From positions 305,690-369,689 of the forward strand of contig NZ_FQZN01000002.1 in assembly GCF_900142015.1 (NCBI RefSeq): a stretch of DNA of 64,000 bases, written 5' to 3'. Shown one piece after another: positions 9,901 to 16,822 of this stretch. A program made the translations under genes and the position numbers. How positions within the stretch are numbered: the stretch's first letter is position 1; every line of letters starts with the position of its first letter. This stretch comes from Bacteroides stercorirosoris (GTDB lineage Bacteria > Bacteroidota > Bacteroidia > Bacteroidales > Bacteroidaceae). The notes beneath the pieces were generated by a model. That model did not search any database and was not told where the DNA came from. It saw only the letters and a list, made by a program, of their open reading frames with translations.

Positions 9901-10101
9901 AGCTGCGTCAGCATCAGCTTGTACATCAGATAAAGCTTTTTCTAAGCTTGTCTTCTGCGCGCTAAGTTCAGTGTTCAGATCTGTGTACTTTTGCTCAAGA
10001 CCGTCGATATCATCGTCATAGTCCTTGCAAGACGTAAATACACCTGTAGAAACCATCATCAAGGCTCCAAACAGGGCTACACTCAAATACTTCTTGTTCA
10101 T
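6907..10101 (-). CDS. Large coiled-coil surface lipoprotein, CKDYDDD type, predicted phase-variable
   Basis: 1064 residues. A lipoprotein signal ends VFTSC, with the lipidated cysteine followed by KDYDDDIDGLEQ, the hallmark of a Bacteroidales lipoprotein family often annotated with a PL29-lyase N-terminal domain (recalled, not searched). Residues about 35-130 form an alanine-rich coiled coil built on repeats such as ADAAKAAADAAK; coiled coil continues to about 240. The remaining 800 residues alternate beta-rich segments and resemble repeated adhesin-like domains; no catalytic motif is visible. The 80 bases between the start codon and the left inverted repeat contain no TAnnTTTG match. Expression therefore probably depends on the invertible segment upstream (10182-11627), which is in the non-productive orientation here. 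Confidence 0.85.
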   Translation of the reverse strand: MNKKYLSVALFGALMMVSTGVFTSCKDYDDDIDGLEQKYTDLNTELSAQKTSLEKALSDVQADADAAQVAADAAKAAADAAKTEADKAVAEAAAAKALAEKAANDAKAEAIKEAKAYIDELMKNVATDEELSVLSGKIDGIQSDLNTMKEDLKGLGVDLNAEVEARAKADQALQVQIDALKKFEEATGKEFDSLQGQLDAMKKELANLGSKEEIENLLKKANEEMQKEVSDQLNTLLGVLSTRLNSLVFKPAFYYQGIEAMGAYSYNYNILTVGKINADGDFKTDAPKVGTTTSMTPGLVAEYHMNPSVADWKKITKLTYISADKDYKTRANGVVEAVVDNFQGDKGILTVNSHLVNGTVKDIEQDGKVTVLALEAHYNNGKQDTIITSDYAAIKAVNAHNLVLALSQPFEQKETVHLYKTAAEAINAAATYEISWNSEGEDLSKLINTHFDEIVDPEDPSKDDHKKLDKYAFDKTSEGYGFKYSYELVGYHVGDNKTSESAHAALKDAIFRPQMPKDGLQQGFGAEQNKAEKGREPLVRITLTDIKSNKIAAVGYLKFKIVDTITESDVVLTPNFDFADVYTVNCTEDKKELKLTWHQFEEQIIAQLEKQGISKEDFHDNFTLDGGVNDATQYDGILATSKAVTTKYGVVSQSIQDDGGNETQILKWVVKNNQAYQVFKNKESMKAIVRYTKVIDAVKGINQYVYVTLNWTPSKRNVTPAGTVADADKNRAYWYAKNDPKAGTGYSDIHANVETVGQAGADDEFKSDILNTFMGNDVTVTGIDAVYTAFTDAKLAKTFTFVDPQGTALTPVTGNSGQKYDITVGNNGKTLYANKVGATLVKYPVVTINGSVLEYNADNATNEWAKDILNYADHNELADKQTFTAKIQINAANCDYVPFTLSNNTFFAKFLRPVSVADPHETNFLDGETGGSKAMLKLTFTDWRDHNFDNTAVTKGENYYKYYGIKSISCLEDQIRTDMNSTSGDFKDLLSAASKKIKFNFVEPTETEIQNGKGTIAHYFGELVYENNNTTVGDFQIKVPFDVEYDWGTIRVYVICKIAATVAN

Positions 10102-10181
10102 AATAAAAAACTTTAAATTTATAAATTTAAAAAAATAAAGAATAATAATAGTCTAATAAATCATCCTCATCCCCATCTCTA

Positions 10182-10207
10182 CCGTTACTTTATAGGTAAC
10201 GGCACAA
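10182..10207. repeat. Left inverted repeat (IR-L) of the invertible segment
   Basis: A 26-bp sequence repeated perfectly in inverse orientation at 11602-11627. The core, GTTAC-7 bases-GTAAC at 10184-10200, is itself nearly palindromic. This matches the GTTAC(N7)GTAAC class of Bacteroides fragilis inversion sites known from the literature. Confidence 0.92.
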
Positions 10208-10444
10208 GCTACTACAACGCATATTTCACGCAAAAAAGGCATAAAACAGGCATTATCGACAGCCAAAGAATATATTCAACAACAGAAAAGCATACCATTT
10301 GGCATGCTTGTAAAAATAGATACATCATATTTTTAAAAACGAAGTATCCTAGAAAGTTTTCATTTCAGAAGAAAAAGCTATTATACTGTAATACTGAACG
10401 ATAAATATGAAAGAGGGCAATTAAAGAAGAGAAAAGAATAACTG

Positions 10445-10498
10445 CCTGAAAAATCATTTCAGGAAAGATTCCAACCATTCGTAGATTCATTTCTACGA
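10445..10498 (-). terminator. Two hairpins downstream of the recombinase gene
   Basis: CCTGAAA/TTTCAGG (10445-10451, 10457-10463) and CGTAGA/TCTACG (about 10480-10497) follow the recombinase stop. The first is followed on the minus strand by a moderately T-rich stretch, so together they may end recombinase transcription. They move with the segment on inversion. Confidence 0.4.
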
Positions 10499-10546
10499 AA
10501 AGTCAGTGATTTCTAACTAAAATCAAATAATACTCATTCCAATCAT

Positions 10547-11494
10547 TTAGAGCACAGAAGCATACCCTTTCACAAAAGAGATTACCTCCTGATTGGCTTC
10601 ATCTATTTTCTGATTTTGAAAAGGCTTCAGATAAGTTTCCGTAACCTTAATGGATGAGTGTCCCATAGCTTCTGATATGATACCCGGGTGTATTTCACAA
10701 TAATAGGCCATCGTTGCCCAAGTATGCCGAACGGTATAGGTACTCAAATGAGCATGGCTTCTCACATACTTCTTCAATATGGACAAACGATGATTAAAAG
10801 CCCTCAATGCCGATTGATATTCATGATAAGCCATCTCAGTTCCCTCCGGACTGGACAAAAAGGAGAATAGATAGGGAGAATCCATATCTTTATTAGCCAC
10901 TAATTGCACTAACCTCAAAGCATCAGGAGTAAGCATCACAGTCAACGGCCTACCGGTCTTCCGCCTCCGATACCTCAGAATGTTACCTTGAATATCCGTC
11001 TTACGCAAATATACTAAATCTACAAATGGTATACCGCGTAGCAGAAACATAAGTGCAAATAAGATTTTAGTCTTTTGCAAATCTACAGGCAAGGTATTGT
11101 ATACAGGCGTTTTCTCCGCTTCACAGAGCAAATTCCCTATGTCAGAAGCATCCAAAGCTCTTCTTTGATCCGCACTCACACTGGTATGCACATGTCTGAA
11201 AAGCCGTGGAACATACAAAGCATAACCATTATCCACTGCCCGGTTATAAGTTGCCCGAAGCACTTTCATATATGTAGAGATTGTATTCCAACTGCATCTC
11301 CGCTGGCGCAAATAGATTTCAAAGTTCTTCAGAAGGTTCGGAGTCAACTTGCCAAATGGTATATCCCTGTCATTATTAAATGCAGAGAAAGAATTCCGGG
11401 CACTCCGGTACACATGTGCAGTTCCCCATTGACCGTTAGCACGAAGCTCTTGAATAGTCGAGGATAGCATATCCAATAATAATTTTTGTTTCAT
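10547..11494 (-). CDS. Tyrosine site-specific recombinase (DNA invertase)
   Basis: 315 residues, the usual length for Bacteroides Tsr-type invertases. Residues about 1-105 form a SAM-like core-binding domain; the rest is the catalytic domain. Visible catalytic residues are Arg153 (LLRGIPFVDL), Lys179 (RRRKTGRPL), Arg256 within TYTVRHTWAT, His279 (GHSS) and the nucleophile Tyr288 (TETYL). The first box-II position is Tyr instead of the more usual His, as often in Bacteroidetes members. The gene lies entirely between perfect inverted repeats, so its likely substrate is its own flanking pair, although such enzymes can also act on distant sites. Its start region is divergent from the outward promoter at 11560-11592. 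Confidence 0.93.
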   Translation of the reverse strand: MKQKLLLDMLSSTIQELRANGQWGTAHVYRSARNSFSAFNNDRDIPFGKLTPNLLKNFEIYLRQRRCSWNTISTYMKVLRATYNRAVDNGYALYVPRLFRHVHTSVSADQRRALDASDIGNLLCEAEKTPVYNTLPVDLQKTKILFALMFLLRGIPFVDLVYLRKTDIQGNILRYRRRKTGRPLTVMLTPDALRLVQLVANKDMDSPYLFSFLSSPEGTEMAYHEYQSALRAFNHRLSILKKYVRSHAHLSTYTVRHTWATMAYYCEIHPGIISEAMGHSSIKVTETYLKPFQNQKIDEANQEVISFVKGYASVL

Positions 11495-11559
11495 GATAAA
11501 TTGTTTTTTGAGTACAATTACTCTTTTTTTAATGAATTACAGAAAAAAAAACAGCTTTA

Positions 11560-11592
11560 TTTGCACATTTATGGAAAAACAGTTATGTTTGC
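11560..11592 (+). promoter_or_regulatory. Outward promoter inside the invertible segment
   Basis: TTTG at 11560-11563, 21 bases, then TATGTTTG at 11585-11592, an exact TAnnTTTG match. Transcription would start near 11600, at the inner edge of the right repeat. As sequenced it points towards the pepD 3' end and meets a terminator 60 bases on. Confidence 0.75.
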
Positions 11593-11601
11593 ACCATATT
11601 T

Positions 11602-11627
11602 TGTGCCGTTACCTATAAAGTAACGGC
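11602..11627. repeat. Right inverted repeat (IR-R) of the invertible segment
   Basis: Perfect 26-base reverse complement of 10182-10207, with the GTTAC(N7)GTAAC core at 11609-11625. Confidence 0.92.
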
Positions 11628-11656
11628 ATTTTTTTTAATAAAAATATAAAATAAAA

Positions 11657-11691
11657 AAGGCGGAGAGAATGTTAAGCATCCTCTCCGCCTT
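11657..11691. terminator. Bidirectional terminator between pepD and the invertible segment
   Basis: AAGGCGGAGAG (11657-11667) pairs with CTCTCCGCCTT (11681-11691). A-rich DNA on the left and T-rich DNA on the right make it work both ways. It ends pepD transcription and would stop the outward promoter of the switch in the sequenced orientation. Confidence 0.85.
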
Positions 11692-11711
11692 TTATATAAA
11701 AAAAGACTTAT

Positions 11712-13169
11712 TTACTTTTCAGGTGTCTGTTCCAACGTAGCAACCAGGAAGTCATAGAACTTAGAGACGGTCGGAATCAGAGCCCGTTCATCCGGCGAGT
11801 GCGGAGAACGCAGTGTAGGTCCGAAGGATATCATATCCAATCCCGGACAATTGGCGCCAATGATACCACATTCCAAGCCGGCATGAATAACTTTCACAGC
11901 AGGTTCTACTCCGAATTGTTGTTGATAGGAAAGCTTCATGGCATGCAGAATAGGTGAATCCACATTAGGTTGCCAACCGGAATAACCTCCGCTCAACTCC
12001 ACTTTCATACCTGCCATGGCAAAACAAGCGGTCAGGCTGTCAGCCAAAAATTCCTTCATTGTGTCACAAGAACTGCGAGCCAGAATACGAACCTCCGCCT
12101 TACCTTCTCCAATAATAACAATAGCCAGATTAGAAGACGTTTCCACCGTATCGGGCACAGTTGGAATCATACGCATCACACCGTCCTGACAAGCCATCAG
12201 CACACTAATCATATTATCCTGAATTTCCATCGGTACAATATGAGCCGGAAGCTCAACCGGCTCTATAGTCAATGTGATACCACTTTCAATAGGAGTATAT
12301 TCCGCATTGATTTGCGCTTCATATTCCTTAATATAGTCTTCCAGTCCTTCCGTATCTTCAGGATTGAACACTAATACGGCATGTGCTTCACGAGGAATGG
12401 CATTACGCATGTTGCCACCTTCGAAACTTGCTAACTGGGAATCAAATTCAACCAGTACATCATGTACCACACGAGTCAACAACTTATTGGCATTTCCACG
12501 TCCTTGATTGATTTCCAAACCGGAATGACCACCACGCAAGCCCTTTAATGTAATCTTACGGGCTACGAAATCAGCCGGCACTGCCTCTTCCTGATATTCC
12601 AACGTAGCCGTCAGGTCGATACCCCCGGCACAACCTATATACAGTTCGCCTTCATCTTCTGAGTCAAGATTCAGCAGGATTTCACCTTTCAATGTTCCCG
12701 GCTTCAAGCCAAAAGCACCGTACATACCAGTTTCCTCATCCTTCGTAATTAATGCTTCCAATGGTCCATGCTTCAGATTATTATCTTCCAGCACTGCCAT
12801 GATGGCGGCAACGCCCAGACCATTGTCCGCACCCAGCGTTGTTCCTTTAGCTTTCACCCAATCGCCATCGATGTAGGTTTCAATAGGATCTTTTGTAAAA
12901 TCGTGAACAGTATCATTGTTCTTCTGGGGCACCATATCCATGTGTGCCTGAAGAATGACGCCTTTGCGGTTTTCCATACCCGGAGTGGCGGCTTTACGGA
13001 TAATAACATTGCCTACTTCATCGACAAATGATTCCAAGCCCAAGCCTTTTCCAAAGTTTACAAGGAACTCTGTTATTTTCTCCATGTGTCCCGACGGACG
13101 GGGAATTTGAGTCAGCGAATAGAAATGCTTCCACACATTCTGTGGAGCTAATTGCAAGATTGTACTCAT
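11712..13169 (-). CDS. pepD: Aminoacyl-histidine dipeptidase, M20C metallopeptidase
   Basis: 485 residues, normal length for PepD. The zinc-site motifs are visible: HAMDMVPQ near residue 80, LGADNGLG near 118, DEETGMYGAFG near 148, and LNLDSEDEGELYIGCAGG; a late HAGLECG carries another ligand. It is predicted to be a cytosolic enzyme that cleaves dipeptides such as carnosine and other Xaa-His substrates. The start at 13169 is the only ATG before the conserved region, and the 177 bases upstream hold no other gene. It is transcribed alone; its 3' end abuts the terminator that shields it from the neighbouring invertible promoter. Confidence 0.93.
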   Translation of the reverse strand: MSTILQLAPQNVWKHFYSLTQIPRPSGHMEKITEFLVNFGKGLGLESFVDEVGNVIIRKAATPGMENRKGVILQAHMDMVPQKNNDTVHDFTKDPIETYIDGDWVKAKGTTLGADNGLGVAAIMAVLEDNNLKHGPLEALITKDEETGMYGAFGLKPGTLKGEILLNLDSEDEGELYIGCAGGIDLTATLEYQEEAVPADFVARKITLKGLRGGHSGLEINQGRGNANKLLTRVVHDVLVEFDSQLASFEGGNMRNAIPREAHAVLVFNPEDTEGLEDYIKEYEAQINAEYTPIESGITLTIEPVELPAHIVPMEIQDNMISVLMACQDGVMRMIPTVPDTVETSSNLAIVIIGEGKAEVRILARSSCDTMKEFLADSLTACFAMAGMKVELSGGYSGWQPNVDSPILHAMKLSYQQQFGVEPAVKVIHAGLECGIIGANCPGLDMISFGPTLRSPHSPDERALIPTVSKFYDFLVATLEQTPEK

Positions 13170-13346
13170 AACGTTTAAAAAGTTAGTTTTCGCAAATATA
13201 CATTTTTATTCTTAAACCATGCAATAAACGGTTACGATTTTAGTATTACTACAAAAAGTGATGAGATATAGTGATCCTGGCATTATATCATAAAGAGATG
13301 CGACTTTCAAAATAAATAGAACTTCTTCTTCAATTTACACTACCGC

Positions 13347-14339
13347 TCATGAATTCTGCTTCACACGGTTCACCAGCGAAAGGTGCAGCCATCCATAAAG
13401 CCCCAGCACAATAACCAGTAACGTCTGTATGCCATGCACAATCAAAGCAAAAACTCCCGCATCGGTAGCATTGACCCCGTATAACATCATCATCGTGATG
13501 ACGGCAAAGTGCCAGGATCCCGCCCCGTTGGGGGTAGGGACAATCACCGCAAAGGTTCCGCCTACGAACATAACCAATCCGGCCAAAAAGCTAAGATGCC
13601 CGGTAAAAGAAAAGCAATAGAAAGTAATATAGAAGTGATAGAAATAGCATATCCAGATAAGTAATGTATAAAGAATGAAAAGCGGGATATTCTTCACCCC
13701 CTTCAATGACATCACACCTTCCCACACATTGAGCACCACCCCCTTCACTTTCTCGAAGAAAGAAAGCATACGCAAAAGGAAATAGAGCAACACCAATACT
13801 CCTATCACACAGAAAAGTACAACATAGAACCAGGGAGACGTCACCAAATGCAGCAACGAAGGAATTTTCGTCCCCGTCTCTTCAAAAAAACGCAGGAAAA
13901 CGGGCATCTGCATCAAAAAAGTAACTCCTGTAATCAAAAGAATGGTAAGCGTATCTATCAAACGTTCCGTCACCACCGTACCAAGCGATTTGGCAAAAGA
14001 CACATCATCATATTTGGCAAGTACCCCACAACGGGAAACTTCACCCACACGAGGCAAAACAAGATTAGCGGCATAAGAAACAAAGATAGCATCCACGCAA
14101 TCACCCGTTTTCGGATAGGCACCCAATGGCGCAAGCGTTTGCTTCCAGCGCCAACCACGGAACACGTGGCTCATTACACCAAAAAACAATGAAAACAACA
14201 TCCACCCCCAATTAGTGCCATGCAAAAGCACTTCCTTGGCACGTGTAAAGTCAAAATCCCGATACACCCAATAAAGAATAAAACCGCCCAAAGCGAGCGG
14301 CAAAAGGATTTTCAGTGTCTTTTTTAATAGTTTATTCAT
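13347..14339 (-). CDS. Flippase-like integral membrane protein (LPG synthase TM-domain family, UPF0104)
   Basis: 330 residues with about eight hydrophobic membrane segments. The arrangement and motifs, such as RGWRWKQTL near residue 62, VLPRVGEVSRCGVLAKYDD near 95 and PTPNGAGSWHFAV near 275, match the lysylphosphatidylglycerol-synthase transmembrane / AglD family. It has no cytosolic aminoacyl-transferase domain, so it is the membrane part only; homologues are implicated in lipid or polyprenyl-linked substrate handling. It is divergent from rsmA, with a Bacteroides extragenic repeat in the gap. The exact substrate is unknown. Confidence 0.82.
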   Translation of the reverse strand: MNKLLKKTLKILLPLALGGFILYWVYRDFDFTRAKEVLLHGTNWGWMLFSLFFGVMSHVFRGWRWKQTLAPLGAYPKTGDCVDAIFVSYAANLVLPRVGEVSRCGVLAKYDDVSFAKSLGTVVTERLIDTLTILLITGVTFLMQMPVFLRFFEETGTKIPSLLHLVTSPWFYVVLFCVIGVLVLLYFLLRMLSFFEKVKGVVLNVWEGVMSLKGVKNIPLFILYTLLIWICYFYHFYITFYCFSFTGHLSFLAGLVMFVGGTFAVIVPTPNGAGSWHFAVITMMMLYGVNATDAGVFALIVHGIQTLLVIVLGLYGWLHLSLVNRVKQNS

Positions 14340-14386
14340 GCAGAATTCGTTATTCTTCGTCGAAAAGGATTACCTTTGCGAGCTGT

Positions 14387-14479
14387 AAAGATAGTGCAAA
14401 CCGAGGGCAGTACAAAAGAAGCTTGCTTATTTTTAATGCCGAGGTGCAGCCTGTCTTCGCGGAGCAAAGATAGTGCAAA
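14387..14479. repeat. Extragenic repeat element between divergent genes
   Basis: Two direct copies of AAAGATAGTGCAAA (14387-14400 and 14466-14479) flank a GC-richer core containing CCGAGGGCAG, GAAGCTTGCTT and CCGAGGTGCAGCCTGTCTTC. I recognise this architecture as a dispersed intergenic repeat of Bacteroides chromosomes (memory, not a search). The right copy, read on the minus strand, includes TATCTTTG, a promoter-like sequence for the flippase-like gene. Confidence 0.6.
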
Positions 14480-14510
14480 GATTGTTCAAAAGTAACGATT
14501 CAGTTGATAA

Positions 14511-15326
14511 ATGAGATTAGTAAAGCCTAAAAAGTTTCTCGGCCAACACTTCCTGAAAGACCTGAAAGTGGCACAGGACATAGCCGACACCGTAGACGCA
14601 TGTCCCGGACTCCCTATATTGGAAGTAGGTCCGGGTATGGGTGTATTAACCCAGTTTCTGGTAAAGAAAGAACGTCCGGTAAAGGTAGTGGAACTGGATT
14701 ACGAATCCGTAGCCTATCTGCGCGAAGAATACCCGTCATTGGAAGACAACATCATCGAAGACGATTTTCTGAAAATGAACCTGCAACGCCTGTTCGGTGG
14801 ACAGCCGTTTGTGCTGACAGGAAACTACCCTTATAACATATCCAGCCAGATTTTTTTCAAGATGCTGGATAACAAAGAACTGATACCTTGCTGCACCGGC
14901 ATGATACAGAAGGAAGTAGCTGAACGTATCGCTGCCGGTCCCGGTAGCAAGACATATGGTATTTTAAGCATACTGATACAAGCATGGTATCGCGTGGAAT
15001 ACCTTTTCACCGTGCACGAACATGTGTTTAACCCACCGCCAAAGGTAAAAAGCGCCGTCATCCGCATGACACGAAACGAGACTAAAGACCTGGGCTGTGA
15101 CGAAAAGCTGTTCAAGCAAGTAGTAAAAACCACTTTCAACCAACGACGCAAGACGCTGCGAAACTCGATAAAGCCGATACTCGGCAAAGACTGTCCGCTG
15201 ACGGAAGATGCCGTGTTCAACAAAAGGCCGGAACAGCTGTCCGTACAGGAGTTTATCAACTTGACCAACCAAGTGGAACAGGCGTTAAAAGAGATTAGAG
15301 AAAAGAATGATGAAATAAATAAATGA
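14511..15326 (+). CDS. rsmA: 16S rRNA (adenine1518-N6/adenine1519-N6)-dimethyltransferase
   Basis: 271 residues, standard for RsmA/KsgA. It dimethylates two adjacent adenines in the 3' hairpin of 16S rRNA during small-subunit maturation, using S-adenosylmethionine. Motifs seen are KKFLGQHFL at the N-terminus, LEVGPGMGVLT (SAM binding, near residue 40), the catalytic NYPYNISSQIFF near 105, and the C-terminal basic FNQRRKTLRNS. The start at 14511 fits the usual MRLVKPKKFLGQ beginning. mgtE follows after 33 bases, so the two are probably co-transcribed. Confidence 0.96.
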   Translation: MRLVKPKKFLGQHFLKDLKVAQDIADTVDACPGLPILEVGPGMGVLTQFLVKKERPVKVVELDYESVAYLREEYPSLEDNIIEDDFLKMNLQRLFGGQPFVLTGNYPYNISSQIFFKMLDNKELIPCCTGMIQKEVAERIAAGPGSKTYGILSILIQAWYRVEYLFTVHEHVFNPPPKVKSAVIRMTRNETKDLGCDEKLFKQVVKTTFNQRRKTLRNSIKPILGKDCPLTEDAVFNKRPEQLSVQEFINLTNQVEQALKEIREKNDEINK

Positions 15327-15359
15327 TGAGTCATCATTTTAATCAAGAGGAGGAAGATT

Positions 15360-16706
15360 ATGGAGATGGACGAAACCTACATTGACAATGTCAAAAACCT
15401 CATTGAGCAGAAAGACGCAGAGAACGTCAAATCGCTCCTTATAGACCTGCATCCTGCGGATATTGCCGAACTCTGCAACGACCTGAGTCCGGAAGAGGCC
15501 CGTTTTGTATATCGCTTGCTGGACAATGAGACAGCGGCAGATGTATTGATGGAAATGGACGAAGACGTCCGTAAGGAATTCCTGGAGATACTCCCGTCAG
15601 AAACTATTGCCAAGCGCTTTGTGGACTATATGGACACAGACGACGCCGTAGATCTGATGCGTGAGTTGGATGAAGAGAAACAGGAGGAAATCCTCTCCCA
15701 CATTGAAGACATCGAGCAAGCAGGAGACATCGTAGACCTGTTGAAGTACGACGAAGATACCGCCGGTGGCTTGATGGGTACGGAAATGGTGGTCGTGAAC
15801 GAGAACTGGAGTATGCCGGAATGTCTGAAAGAAATGCGCCAGCAAGCTGAACAGTTGGACGAAATCTACTACGTCTATGTCATCGACGACGAGAACCGCC
15901 TGCAAGGTGTATTCCCGCTGAAGAAGATGATTACCTCCCCTTCCGTGTCAAAAGTGAAACACGTGATGCGGAAAGACCCGATTTCCGTACACGTAGATAC
16001 GCCCGTTGAAGATGTGGTGCAGACCATTGAAAAATATGACCTTGTGGCCGTTCCCGTCATCGACAGCATCGGACGACTGGTGGGACAGATTACCGTAGAC
16101 GACGTTATGGATGAAGTTCGTGAGCAATCGGAACGCGACTACCAGTTGGCATCCGGTTTGTCACAGGACGTAGAGACAGACGATAACGTGATGCGCCAGA
16201 CCAGCGCACGCCTGCCGTGGCTCATCATCGGCATGCTGGGTGGTATCGGCAACTCCATGATCCTGGGAAACTTCGACGTAACCTTCGCCGCCCATCCCGA
16301 AATGGCGCTCTATATTCCGCTGATCGGTGGTACGGGTGGAAACGTCGGGACACAATCTTCGGCTATCATCGTGCAAGGCCTTGCCAACAATTCGCTGGAT
16401 GCCAAAGATATTTTCAAGCAAATCACCAAAGAATCCGTAGTAGCCCTCATCAACGCTACCATCATTTCTTTAGTAGTATATATCTATAATTTTGTCCGGT
16501 TCGGCGCCACCGCCACCGTCACCTATTCCGTTTCCATCAGCCTGTTCGCCGTAGTGATGTTCGCATCCATCTTCGGCACACTGGTGCCTATGACATTGGA
16601 AAAGTTGAAGGTAGACCCTGCCATCGCTACCGGGCCGTTTATAGCGATTACCAACGACATTATAGGCATGATGTTGTACATGGGAATAACCGTGCTACTC
16701 GCCTAA
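15360..16706 (+). CDS. mgtE: MgtE-type magnesium transporter
   Basis: 448 residues with the complete MgtE layout: an N-terminal acidic helical domain (residues 1-130, with HPADIAELCNDLSPEE), two CBS domains (about 135-255, with TAGGLMGTEMV), and five C-terminal membrane helices starting near 285. The pore region contains the family signature GGTGGNVGTQSSAI. It is predicted to be an inner-membrane magnesium channel gated by magnesium binding to the cytosolic N and CBS domains. A good Shine-Dalgarno (AAGAGGAGG) precedes the ATG. It probably shares a transcript with rsmA. Confidence 0.95.
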   Translation: MEMDETYIDNVKNLIEQKDAENVKSLLIDLHPADIAELCNDLSPEEARFVYRLLDNETAADVLMEMDEDVRKEFLEILPSETIAKRFVDYMDTDDAVDLMRELDEEKQEEILSHIEDIEQAGDIVDLLKYDEDTAGGLMGTEMVVVNENWSMPECLKEMRQQAEQLDEIYYVYVIDDENRLQGVFPLKKMITSPSVSKVKHVMRKDPISVHVDTPVEDVVQTIEKYDLVAVPVIDSIGRLVGQITVDDVMDEVREQSERDYQLASGLSQDVETDDNVMRQTSARLPWLIIGMLGGIGNSMILGNFDVTFAAHPEMALYIPLIGGTGGNVGTQSSAIIVQGLANNSLDAKDIFKQITKESVVALINATIISLVVYIYNFVRFGATATVTYSVSISLFAVVMFASIFGTLVPMTLEKLKVDPAIATGPFIAITNDIIGMMLYMGITVLLA

Positions 16707-16822
16707 ATGAAGAAAAATGAAAAAAAACTGATGAAAAAAGTATGAAGTAATTGTTTTATTTCATTAATTTGTGACCTAATGTAACCCGAACGGGTAAAAC
16801 CGTTTCTTAAAATGTATCTACA

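Larger units (their letters stand above)
10182..11627. mobile_element. Invertible DNA segment carrying its own recombinase (promoter switch)
   Basis: About 1.4 kb bounded by perfect 26-bp inverted repeats. It contains a tyrosine recombinase gene (10547-11494, minus), two hairpins after it (10445-10498), and an outward promoter next to the right repeat (11560-11592, plus). Inversion would place that promoter at about 10217-10249 pointing left, with a start near 10210 and a leader of about 110 bases to the lipoprotein ATG at 10101. No consensus promoter points left in the sequenced orientation, so this is read as OFF. The 340 bases between IR-L and the recombinase stop hold no gene. Inversion itself is inferred. 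Confidence 0.85.

Noticed and set aside
13170..13346. Gap between pepD and the flippase-like gene
   Set aside because: Searched for small ORFs, hairpins and promoters; nothing convincing was found.
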